The translations under genes were made by a program, and so were the position numbers. From the NCBI GenBank assembly GCA_017472365.1, contig JAFUQN010000060.1, positions 1 through 43,805 of the forward strand: 43,805 nt of DNA. The letters are read 5' to 3'. This document shows, one piece after another, positions 30,065 through 37,033 of this stretch (positions are counted from its first letter, which is position 1; the number at the start of each line of letters is the position of its first letter). The notes beneath the pieces are model-generated. The model searched no databases and was not told the DNA's origin. It was given only the letters and a program-made list of their open reading frames with translations. This stretch comes from Bacillota bacterium. Its GTDB lineage: Bacteria > Bacillota > Clostridia > Peptostreptococcales > Anaerovoracaceae.

Positions 30065-31129
30065 ATGAAGACGCTGGAACAGGTGAGAAAGGACTTTTCT
30101 TTCGTAAATGAATGTATCTATCTCGACTCGGCCACCACAGGCCTGTCCTGGGACGGTCAGGCAGATCTGGCCGGGGGCTTTTACCGTGAGGCGAAGCGTA
30201 GGGGATATGCCGGAGGCCACTCTGTCTGGGCTGCGAAAGAGGAGAAAATCAAGGACCGCCTGGCCGGTCTCTGGAGAACGAAACCGGGAGAAATATATTT
30301 TTATTCCAGCACCACGGAGTTTGTAAATCTGATCGCCTACAGTCTCAAGATCGAAGCAGGGCAGACTATCGTTATGGCCTGTGGCGAATACCCGGCAATC
30401 GTGAAACCGTGGCAGTTCCTCGTAAACGGCGGTGTGGGACTGGTTTTCGTGGATATTTCCAATGAGGAATATCACGATGAGGAGCTGATCAAGGCTATTG
30501 ATGAACGGACAAAGCTGGTGGTGGTGTCTCACGTTCAGTATACCACTGGAACCAAGGCGGATTTAGTGAAACTGGGGAAAGCCTGTCATGAAAAGGGTAC
30601 GCTCCTGTTTGTGGACGGGACCCAGGCCTTTGGAGCCACAGATACGGATCTCAGCGAAGTGGATTTCTATGTAGCTTCCACGTTCAAGTGGAGCTTGGGA
30701 GCCTTCGGCCTTGGCGTGGCTATGATCAAAGAAACGGCTTTGGATGATCTGGATCCGGCTTACTGTGGTTACGGCGGGGCAAGGATGCAGTACGGAACGC
30801 CCAACTATCCAACGCTTTGGACTTTGGACGGTGCGCTGGACTATTTTGAAGAGGTTGGCTGGGACAAGGTCTATGACCAGGTATCAGCTCTGACGGATCA
30901 CCTTATGGATGGTCTCAGAAAGCTTGGAATTGACGTTTTAACACCGAGAAATGCTAAGGCGGGAATCATCAGCTTTCAGCACGAAAAAGGTGCGGAAATC
31001 GAAACGGAAATGGCGAAGAGAAAGATCTATTTCGCCTACCGGGACGGTTTCGTCCGCATCGCGCCTCATTTCTACAATACGATCGAGGACATCGATACCA
31101 TGTTGGGCGCGCTGGCGGAGATGATCTGA
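30065..31129 (+). CDS. Class V aminotransferase (cysteine desulfurase-like PLP enzyme)
   Basis: A 354-residue PLP enzyme of the class V branch. Visible are the start YLDSATTGLSW, SSTTEFVNLIAYSL (phosphate-binding region), VSHVQYTTGTKADL, LFVDGTQAFGA (PLP aspartate and ring-contacting residue) and the Schiff-base lysine in ASTFKWSLGAFGLG. The C-terminal region ends with VRIAPHFYNTIEDID, typical of isopenicillin-N-epimerase-like and kynureninase-like members. There is no catalytic-loop cysteine of a true cysteine desulfurase, so the reaction is more likely transamination, epimerisation or lyase chemistry on an unknown substrate. AAAGGAGAG precedes ATG 30065. It is monocistronic, convergent with the antiporter gene. 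Confidence 0.85.
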   Translation: MKTLEQVRKDFSFVNECIYLDSATTGLSWDGQADLAGGFYREAKRRGYAGGHSVWAAKEEKIKDRLAGLWRTKPGEIYFYSSTTEFVNLIAYSLKIEAGQTIVMACGEYPAIVKPWQFLVNGGVGLVFVDISNEEYHDEELIKAIDERTKLVVVSHVQYTTGTKADLVKLGKACHEKGTLLFVDGTQAFGATDTDLSEVDFYVASTFKWSLGAFGLGVAMIKETALDDLDPAYCGYGGARMQYGTPNYPTLWTLDGALDYFEEVGWDKVYDQVSALTDHLMDGLRKLGIDVLTPRNAKAGIISFQHEKGAEIETEMAKRKIYFAYRDGFVRIAPHFYNTIEDIDTMLGALAEMI

Positions 31130-31187
31130 CGCTGGCGGGGAGGCCGCGGAGCGGGTGATTGCCGGAGTGAAAAGAAAGAGAATAAAA

Positions 31188-31213
31188 AAGCGACTGTGAA
31201 AACACAGTCGCTT
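31188..31213. terminator. Bidirectional terminator between class V enzyme and antiporter genes
   Basis: AAGCGACTGTG (31188-31198), AAAA, CACAGTCGCTT (31203-31213). The T-run is better on the minus strand (TTTTATTC). Confidence 0.88.
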
Positions 31214-31229
31214 GTGAACTTTTTGAATC

Positions 31230-32744
31230 CTAGCCGAACAGGAATCCGCAGCCCAGGAAGAGCAGGGCGGCAACTGCTGCGCCGGTCAATCCGTAGGGAG
31301 CCTGAGTGATGGAGTGACGGAAGTTGTCACAGCCGCAGGCAGCGGACGAAATAACGGTGGCGTCGGAGTATAAGCATACGTGGCTTCCGAATACGCCGGC
31401 GGACAGAACCGCAGCTACGCAGAGCGCAACGTTGGCATCTAGGTTCATGGCCAGAGGAATAACGATGGGCAGTGCGATGATGTACATACCCCAGTTGGTT
31501 CCGGTGATGAATTCGGTGAAGCCCAGAAGCAGGAACACGATCAGCGGCATCAGCTGCGGCGACATGAATTCGGTAGCAGAATTGATGACGAATTCGGTGA
31601 AGTGGATGGCATCGTTCACTCTTGCGAACAGGAACGCCAGAACCATCAGCATCAGAGGCATCATCATGTTTTCCAGACCCTTCATGCACAGGTCGGTGAA
31701 TTCTTCTGCGGACATCAGTCCCTGAGCCAGGTAGAAGACGAACATGAAGCCCAGAGTGAACAGAACACCCATGGACATGTCGATGTCAAAGTAGACGGTG
31801 GAACCGATCAGAACACCGATGGGGATGAACAGGTTCATCAGCTTCGGATTATCGGGGAGTTCCATGGATTCTGCGTTGTGGATACTGATCTTTTCAGATC
31901 CCGGAGGAGCCAGAGGGCCACCGTTCTTAACGCGTTCTTCCGCTTTCTTCATGGGACCGTACTGAGGAATCACGCCCAGAATGAGGAGCGGAACCATGAT
32001 CAGAGCGATCCAGCCGTAGAAGTTGAACGGAATTGTTTTAATAAAGTAGAATAAACCTTCTCCGGCAGGAGCCCAGCCGTTTTCTTCCAGAATTCTTGCA
32101 CAGAAGACCGCCCATGTGGAGATGGGGATCAGCGTACAGTCGGGAGCGGCTGTAGAGTCGACGACATATGCCAGAAATTCTCTGGGAACTTTGTGTTTGT
32201 CGGTTAACGGGGCCATGCAGGAACCTACAGTCAAAGCGTTGAGGTAGTCATCAATGAAGATTGTCCAACCCAGAACGTAGGTGCACATCAGTGCGGACTT
32301 TCTGGTCTTGGCGAACTTACCGAGCCATTCGGCAAAAGCGAAGGAACCACCGGTTCGTTCGATCAACGCAACGATACTTCCCATCAGGCCGCATACGATG
32401 ATCAGCCAAGGGGTATCGGGATCCAGCATAACTTCTAATAAATTTTCACTGAAGGCAGTTACAGTAGCGATGAACCATTCCGAGAAGGAGCCAATGCCCG
32501 TCATCGTGTCCGGTCTCGATACCATAATGAAACCAACCAGGGAAGCCAGAATCAGGGCTTCCAGAATACGTTTCGTCATAAAGATGTAGACTACCAGGAA
32601 AATCGCGGGAGCCAGAGACGCAACGCCGTAGTCTGCCGAGTCGGCCGGCAGAAAATAGCTGAAGGTTACAGCTACAACCATGATACAAAGCACGGTGATC
32701 AGCGATCCGCGACCGCCTTTCATCTGCCCAAAGAATTTAAACAT
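31230..32744 (-). CDS. NhaC-family Na+/H+ antiporter
   Basis: A 504-residue polytopic protein with about 12 hydrophobic segments. LGWTIFIDDYLNALTVGS with VDSTAAPDCTLIPISTWAVF, FTEFITGTNWGMYIIALPIVIPLA and the late GSHVCLYSDATVISSAACGCDNFRH block are typical of NhaC and its relatives. NhaC exchangers swap Na+ and H+, and some relatives carry dicarboxylates or amino acids (malate/lactate), so specificity is open. GGAAGGAGA precedes the ATG at 32744. The gene has its own promoter with a palindromic element at the predicted start, pointing to regulation by a dimeric repressor. Confidence 0.88.
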   Translation of the reverse strand: MFKFFGQMKGGRGSLITVLCIMVVAVTFSYFLPADSADYGVASLAPAIFLVVYIFMTKRILEALILASLVGFIMVSRPDTMTGIGSFSEWFIATVTAFSENLLEVMLDPDTPWLIIVCGLMGSIVALIERTGGSFAFAEWLGKFAKTRKSALMCTYVLGWTIFIDDYLNALTVGSCMAPLTDKHKVPREFLAYVVDSTAAPDCTLIPISTWAVFCARILEENGWAPAGEGLFYFIKTIPFNFYGWIALIMVPLLILGVIPQYGPMKKAEERVKNGGPLAPPGSEKISIHNAESMELPDNPKLMNLFIPIGVLIGSTVYFDIDMSMGVLFTLGFMFVFYLAQGLMSAEEFTDLCMKGLENMMMPLMLMVLAFLFARVNDAIHFTEFVINSATEFMSPQLMPLIVFLLLGFTEFITGTNWGMYIIALPIVIPLAMNLDANVALCVAAVLSAGVFGSHVCLYSDATVISSAACGCDNFRHSITQAPYGLTGAAVAALLFLGCGFLFG

Positions 32745-32815
32745 ATACCAGTCTCCTTCCTTTTCTATGGGGATATGCCCGGAGGGTGTTATTCTATCGA
32801 TCCCATAATAAGTTT

Positions 32816-32837
32816 CCGTTTTGGTATACTAAAACGG
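32816..32837 (-). promoter_or_regulatory. Near-perfect 22-bp palindrome at the antiporter promoter start
   Basis: Half-sites CCGTTTT and AAAACGG flank a central GGTATACT; 20 of 22 positions are symmetric. It begins about eight bases downstream of the -10 (minus direction), so a bound repressor would cover the transcription start. It could also form an RNA hairpin at the 5' end. No operator family fits exactly. Confidence 0.6.
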
Positions 32838-32844
32838 TACGAAC

Positions 32845-32872
32845 ATTATAGCAAACTGGCCTGAAAATACAA
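32845..32872 (-). promoter_or_regulatory. Promoter of the NhaC-type gene
   Basis: Minus-strand TTGTAT (plus 32867-32872), 16 bases, TATAAT (plus 32845-32850). Confidence 0.75.
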
Positions 32873-33039
32873 TAGAATTGTGAGGAATTTTCGGAAATAT
32901 TTTCGAAAAAAATTCGTTGCAGTCGAGACGAAAATGTGGAAAAATAAAACTATGGCAAAACCTCGTTCCGCAGTGGAAATAAAGACCCTGGAATGAGATT
33001 TTTATATGAGTTTGCAGGAGAACAACAGGAGGACGACAT

Positions 33040-33930
33040 ATGAGAGTGTATACGTATAAAACAGAAAAAACCGGAAAGGAACTGGTTGGTGTGGGTGATT
33101 CCGCTGGAAAGTTCATTCATCCGTTGTCCAATTTCGGAATGGAATACAAGACGGTCCAGGAAATGATCGAGAAGATGAAGGATGCTGAATGGGAACTGTT
33201 GGAAAAGCAGGTCAACGAATGCAGCGAAGGCATGGAGGTGTCCGATGTGATTCTCTGTGCGCCGATTCCGCGTCCGGCTCAGGATATCGTTTGTCTGGGG
33301 ATCAACTACATGGCTCATGCAGAAGAATCTGCCCGCTTTAAGGCTCTGGAATTCGACGGAAAGAGAGAGTTTGCGGTATACTTTGCAAAGCGTGTCAATG
33401 AATGTACTGCACCGGAAGGAATCGTTCCGGCGTATGAAGGCCTGGTAGACGGACTGGACTACGAAGTGGAACTGGCTGTGATCATTGGAAAAGATGCAAA
33501 GAATGTTAAAAGAGAAGAAGCACTGGATTATGTCATGGGTTACACCATCATGAACGACGTCAGTGCGAGAAACTTACAGACCCGTCATAAGCAGTGGTAC
33601 TTTGGAAAGAGCCTGGACGGTTTTACTCCGCTGGGTCCCTGCATCGTTACAAAGCAGGATATTCCGGATCCCGGTAAGCTGAAGATCATGAGCCGTCTCA
33701 ACGGTGAAGTGCGTCAGGACAGCAATACCGAACTGCTGATCACGGATATCCCGTACATGATCGAAGAACTGACCCAGGGGATGACTTTGAAAGCCGGTAC
33801 GATCATTGCCACCGGAACACCCGGCGGTGTAGGTATGGGTTTTGTACCTCCCAGATTTATGAAGAAGGGCGATGTGATCGAATGTGAAATCGAGGGCATC
33901 GGCGTTCTGAGAAATACCATTGGAGACTAA
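33040..33930 (+). CDS. Fumarylacetoacetate hydrolase family protein
   Basis: A 296-residue FAH-fold enzyme. Metal ligands are E142 and E144 (YEVELAV) and D173 (NDVSARNLQ); IVCLGINYMAHAEE, GKSLDGFTPLGP and TGTPGGVGMGF are family hallmarks. Members act as hydratases, decarboxylases, acylpyruvate hydrolases or C-C hydrolases on 2-oxo acids. The short length and the N-terminal YxxEKTGKELVGVGD part fit the acylpyruvase/2-hydroxyhepta-diene-dioate group, but the substrate is unknown. AGGAGGACG precedes ATG 33040. No confident promoter was found between 32873 and 33039. It is followed after two bases by a MarR gene, so the regulator probably answers the enzyme's substrate. Confidence 0.9.
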   Translation: MRVYTYKTEKTGKELVGVGDSAGKFIHPLSNFGMEYKTVQEMIEKMKDAEWELLEKQVNECSEGMEVSDVILCAPIPRPAQDIVCLGINYMAHAEESARFKALEFDGKREFAVYFAKRVNECTAPEGIVPAYEGLVDGLDYEVELAVIIGKDAKNVKREEALDYVMGYTIMNDVSARNLQTRHKQWYFGKSLDGFTPLGPCIVTKQDIPDPGKLKIMSRLNGEVRQDSNTELLITDIPYMIEELTQGMTLKAGTIIATGTPGGVGMGFVPPRFMKKGDVIECEIEGIGVLRNTIGD

Positions 33931-33932
33931 AC

Positions 33933-34373
33933 ATGACGCAGGAACGTTTTCAGGCATTTGTGACGGGGATTTCCGTCTGTTACAAGTACATACAGAAGAT
34001 CAAATCCGTGGAAATGACGGAATTTGGACTCAAAGGAGCTCATGCCATGTGCCTGTTCTTTCTGCATAATCATCCGGAAGGACTGACAGCGGCACAGCTC
34101 AGCCAGCTCTGCGCGGAAGATAAGGCGGCGGTATCGCGGTCGCTGGCATCTTTGGCGGAACAAGGGTATATCGAGTCTGAAGAAAAGAAGTACCGTTCAC
34201 GGCTCCGGCTGACAGCGGCCGGAAAGACAGTGGCCAGTCACATCGATGCGATGATCGAACGCTGGGTCGAATCCGGCGGAGACGGCTTGACGGAAGAAGA
34301 CCGTGAGGTGTTCTATCGGTCGCTGGAACTGATTTCGAATAATCTGCGGGATAAAATCGGGGAAATGGAATAG
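33933..34373 (+). CDS. MarR-family transcriptional regulator
   Basis: A 146-residue winged-helix protein of the MarR family: the dimerisation part first, then FGLKGAHAMCLFFLHNHPEGLTAAQLSQLCAEDKAAVSRSLASLAEQGYIESEE, with the recognition helix in AAVSRSLASL and the wing in KKYRSRLRLTAAGK. Such regulators respond to small aromatic or organic acids. GGAG precedes ATG 33933 by eight bases, inside the FAH gene. It probably represses the FAH-MarR-MBL transcript; the palindrome before the antiporter gene (32816-32837) is another possible target, by position only. Confidence 0.88.
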   Translation: MTQERFQAFVTGISVCYKYIQKIKSVEMTEFGLKGAHAMCLFFLHNHPEGLTAAQLSQLCAEDKAAVSRSLASLAEQGYIESEEKKYRSRLRLTAAGKTVASHIDAMIERWVESGGDGLTEEDREVFYRSLELISNNLRDKIGEME

Positions 34374-34392
34374 TCTTAAAGAGGAAACTGCG

Positions 34393-34998
34393 ATGATTGG
34401 ACCGAAACTTTTTTATCAGGGACATGGAAGTGTCCGGATCGAGACTCCGGAGGAAAAGGTCATTTATCTGGATCCTTATGCGGGGGAAGGATATGATCTG
34501 ACGGCGGATTTGATCCTGGTAACTCATGGACATTATGATCACACAAAGCTGGAACTGATCGAAAACAGATCTGATAGTTGTATAGTGATCACGTATCAGG
34601 ACGCAAATCAGGATGGAAACTACCAAAGCTATGATTTGGGATATGTAAAAGTAGAAGCGGTGGAAGCCGAGAACAAGAATCATCCGATCGGAGAAGGTGT
34701 CGGATATATTCTGACGTTCTCCAATGGAAAGGCGGTCTATTTTACGGGAGATTCCTCCACGACGAAGCAGATGGCAACATTTGCGGAGCGGAAGTTGGAT
34801 TATGCATTTTTCTGCTGTGACGGAATCTACAATATGGATAGAGCGGAAGCGTCGAAATGTGCGAAACTGGTGGGAGCGAAATGTAGTATTCCCTACCACG
34901 TCAAACCCGGTGGTCTGTTTGACCAGGCCCTTGCAGAGGAATTCCAGGCAGAAGGACGGCGGATCATTGCAGCCGGCGAAATCATGGAAATTATTTAA
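34393..34998 (+). CDS. Metallo-beta-lactamase-fold hydrolase (UlaG-like)
   Basis: A 201-residue metal-dependent hydrolase. The HxHxDH motif is THGHYDH (H45, H47, D49, H50); a metal aspartate is in YFTGDSS and a further histidine in IPYHVKPGG. The short form without extra domains belongs to the UlaG / L-ascorbate-6-phosphate-lactonase-like group of uncharacterised MBL proteins. AAAGAGGAAA precedes ATG 34393, 19 bases after the MarR stop, so it is probably the third gene of the FAH-MarR unit. A lactone or phosphodiester substrate is possible; nothing specific can be said. Confidence 0.85.
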   Translation: MIGPKLFYQGHGSVRIETPEEKVIYLDPYAGEGYDLTADLILVTHGHYDHTKLELIENRSDSCIVITYQDANQDGNYQSYDLGYVKVEAVEAENKNHPIGEGVGYILTFSNGKAVYFTGDSSTTKQMATFAERKLDYAFFCCDGIYNMDRAEASKCAKLVGAKCSIPYHVKPGGLFDQALAEEFQAEGRRIIAAGEIMEII

Positions 34999-35006
34999 GA
35001 AACAAC

Positions 35007-35034
35007 AAAAGCGCTGTTTTTAACAGCGCTTTTC
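35007..35034 (+). terminator. Intrinsic terminator after MBL gene
   Basis: AAAAGCGCTGT (35007-35017) pairs with ACAGCGCTTTT (35023-35033), loop TTTTA, then CC; the U-run is part of the stem. Confidence 0.8.
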
Positions 35035-35047
35035 CATTGCGGCAATC

Positions 35048-35077
35048 AAAAAGGATCATCGATCGATGATCCTTTTT
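35048..35077 (-). terminator. Palindromic terminator after tRNA-Arg
   Basis: AAAAAGGATCATCGA (35048-35062) is followed by its exact reverse complement (35063-35077), giving a perfect 30-bp palindrome. On the minus strand it starts one base after the tRNA CCA and ends in a T5 run. Confidence 0.8.
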
Positions 35078-35078
35078 A

Positions 35079-35155
35079 TGGTGCGCCCGACAGGATTCGA
35101 ACCTGCGGCCTTCAGAGTCGGAGTCTGACGCTCTATCCAGCTGGGCTACGAGCGC
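35079..35155 (-). tRNA. tRNA-Arg (anticodon CCG)
   Basis: A complete 77-base cloverleaf on the minus strand with encoded CCA. Acceptor stem GCGCTCG/CGGGCGC (one G-U), D-arm around CCCAGCTGGATAGAGC, anticodon stem TCAGA/TCTGA with loop CTCCGAC, and T-arm GCAGGTTCGAATCCTGT? with GGTTCGAATCC. Loop positions 34-36 are CCG, reading CGG arginine codons. Confidence 0.97.
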
Positions 35156-35190
35156 ATATGAAATAGGCGAACTTTTCGCATAACATATAT

Positions 35191-35219
35191 ATCATATAAT
35201 GAAACGAAAAATCCCGCAA
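35191..35219 (-). promoter_or_regulatory. Promoter of tRNA-Arg
   Basis: Minus-strand TTGCGG (plus 35214-35219), 17 bases, TATGAT (plus 35191-35196). Confidence 0.55.
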
Positions 35220-35329
35220 GCTTTTTTTGATGACAAGTTTTTTCAGAATTCGACAAGAATCGACAAAAATTTCAACTGAGAGAGTTCAACAAAAAATCAA
35301 TATTTCGTCCATAAAAAGTTTAAAAAATA

Positions 35330-35375
35330 TTGACAATCTGTTGAAATGTGATATCCTCGTAATATATCATTTCAA
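35330..35375 (+). promoter_or_regulatory. Promoter and inverted-repeat operator of the YheO-ocd-opp operon
   Basis: TTGACA (35330-35335), 16 bases, TATCCT (35352-35357) with TGA in front. The -10 is flanked by the exact inverted repeat TTGAAATG (35341-35348) / CATTTCAA (35368-35375). A regulator bound to both arms would block the promoter. Confidence 0.7.
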
Positions 35376-35402
35376 AATTGTGTTGTGAAAGTGTATAAAA
35401 CG

Positions 35403-36035
35403 ATGAAAAAGGACGAAGCTTATGACTTTTTATGCAAAGTCGCAGAAGGATTGGCTCTGATGTTCGGACCCAATTGTGAAACGATCATTCACGAAATGAA
35501 TGGACAGCGGATCAAGAATCTGGCAGTTTACAACGGTCACGTGACCGGACGTAAGGCGGGATCTACCACCAGTATCTTCGGAAAGGACACTGCGCTTGAG
35601 GAAGAAACGCAGCAGAATCTGGATTTTGACTATCAGAACCAGATGGTCCTCGGTCCGTCGGGACGGCAGATCAAGTCTTCCACGTATCATCTGCGGGGTG
35701 AAGATTATCACTACGCTTTGGGAATCAACTTCGATATCACCGTCATGGAACAGATGCGGGGGATCCTGAAGCATATGACCAATGTGGAAGGTGATCTTCT
35801 GGACAGCATCGAAGAAAAGGAACATACCAATGTGGAAAAAATCTTCGACAGCTGTTTGGAAATGGTGAACCGGCCGCTGGAAAAGATGAAGAAGGGCGAA
35901 CGTCTGATGCTGGTGAAGCTGCTGAAAGAAAAAGGTGTGTTCAATCTGCAGAGAAGCGTCCCCTACGTTGCAGAGCGCATGGGAGTCAGTAAATATACCA
36001 TTTATAACTATCTGAACGAATTAGAAAACATCTAG
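35403..36035 (+). CDS. YheO/DauR-type PAS-HTH transcriptional regulator
   Basis: A 210-residue regulator: an N-terminal YheO-type PAS-like sensor (about 1-125: ALMFGPNCETIIHEM, NLAVYNGHVTGRKAGSTTS, YHYALGINFDIT), a helical linker, and a C-terminal helix-turn-helix (GVFNLQRSVPYVAERMGVSKYTIYNYLNEL). The best-studied relative, DauR of Pseudomonas, controls D-arginine catabolism together with an ornithine-cyclodeaminase-like dehydrogenase, and here the next gene is of exactly that family. ATG 35403 is preferred (GAAAGTG ten bases upstream); an in-frame GTG at 35385 lacks a site. It leads a run of eight genes and probably responds to a D- or modified amino acid. Confidence 0.88.
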   Translation: MKKDEAYDFLCKVAEGLALMFGPNCETIIHEMNGQRIKNLAVYNGHVTGRKAGSTTSIFGKDTALEEETQQNLDFDYQNQMVLGPSGRQIKSSTYHLRGEDYHYALGINFDITVMEQMRGILKHMTNVEGDLLDSIEEKEHTNVEKIFDSCLEMVNRPLEKMKKGERLMLVKLLKEKGVFNLQRSVPYVAERMGVSKYTIYNYLNELENI

Positions 36036-36055
36036 GAATAAAGGAGAGTTATATC

Positions 36056-37006
36056 ATGAGAATCGTAGAAGCGCAGGAAGCGAGAGAACGACTGACGATG
36101 CCGGTATGCATCGATCTGATGCGGAAAGCGTTCATGGATCTGGAATCCGGACAGGCCAGTCAGCCTCTGAGAAGCATTGTAATGCTGCCCCACGGTGAAA
36201 AGTTCGGTTTTATGCCGGCGTACCTGGGAGAACATACTTACTTCGGAGCCAAAGTCCTCAGCGCATTCCCGCAGAACATGGGAACGGAATATCCTTCTCA
36301 TATCGGTTATGTTATGATGTTCGAGTCGAAACACGGAGTGTTTGCCGGTATGGCGGATGCCACGGTGATCACCGAAATCCGGACCGGCGCGGTCAGCGCC
36401 GTTGCCACCGATGTACTGGCGAGAAAGGATGCCCATAAACTGGCAATCATCGGCGCCGGAGCACAGGGACGAAGCCATCTGGCTGCCATTACCTGTATCA
36501 GAGACATCACAGAGGTATCGGTATACGATATGAGGGAAGAAGCGGCGAAGAAGTATGCTGCAGAAATGAGTGAAAAGTACGGAATTCCCGTCAGAGTGGC
36601 CAAGGATGCAGAGGACTGTGTCAGAGATGCAGATATCATCTGCACGGTAACACCCAGTAAGGATCCGTATTTAAAAAAGGAATGGATCAAGGCCGGCGCC
36701 CACATCAATGCTGTCGGTACATTCACTCCCAATACCCGCGAAGTGACCAGCGAGCTGGTTGCCGCGGCGAGACTGTACTCCGATCAGACAGAAGCCATGA
36801 AAAAGGAATGCGGCGAATATCTGATCCCGGTCAGTGAAGGTCTCATCGATGAAAGCCACATCGTCGGCTCCGTCGGAGAGGTCCTGCTTGGGAAAGCTCC
36901 CGCCAGACAGAGCGAAGAAGAAATCACACTGTTCGATGCTCTCGGACTGGCTATCGAAGATGTCATGTGTGCAGCGTATCTGTGCACTGATATAAATTAC
37001 AAGTAG
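36056..37006 (+). CDS. Ornithine cyclodeaminase / mu-crystallin family dehydrogenase
   Basis: A 316-residue NAD(P)-dependent enzyme. The catalytic-region lysine lies in FGAKVLSAFP (K67); the dinucleotide-binding loop is IIGAGAQGRSH. In true ornithine cyclodeaminase an aspartate stands in the G-G/A-D-x-P-G-K motif; here the segment reads GTFTPNTREV, so the aspartate is lost and simple cyclodeamination is unlikely. Alanine dehydrogenase, L-arginine dehydrogenase (DauB) and ketimine reductase are members with altered motifs. AAAGGAGAG precedes ATG 36056. Its place between a DauR-like regulator and a peptide transporter suggests oxidation or reduction of an imino acid derived from the imported compound. 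Confidence 0.88.
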   Translation: MRIVEAQEARERLTMPVCIDLMRKAFMDLESGQASQPLRSIVMLPHGEKFGFMPAYLGEHTYFGAKVLSAFPQNMGTEYPSHIGYVMMFESKHGVFAGMADATVITEIRTGAVSAVATDVLARKDAHKLAIIGAGAQGRSHLAAITCIRDITEVSVYDMREEAAKKYAAEMSEKYGIPVRVAKDAEDCVRDADIICTVTPSKDPYLKKEWIKAGAHINAVGTFTPNTREVTSELVAAARLYSDQTEAMKKECGEYLIPVSEGLIDESHIVGSVGEVLLGKAPARQSEEEITLFDALGLAIEDVMCAAYLCTDINYK

Positions 37007-37007
37007 C

Positions 37008-37027
37008 GAAAAGTAGGAAAGAAGGAA
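37008..37027 (+). repeat. 20-base element before oppA, identical to 8400-8419
   Basis: The 20 bases that end in the GAAGGAA ribosome-binding site (GAAAAGTAGG plus AAAGAAGGAA) occur exactly at 8400-8419 before the TrpX-like lipoprotein gene. Both places serve highly expressed binding-protein genes. Confidence 0.85.
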
Positions 37028-37033
37028 CACATT

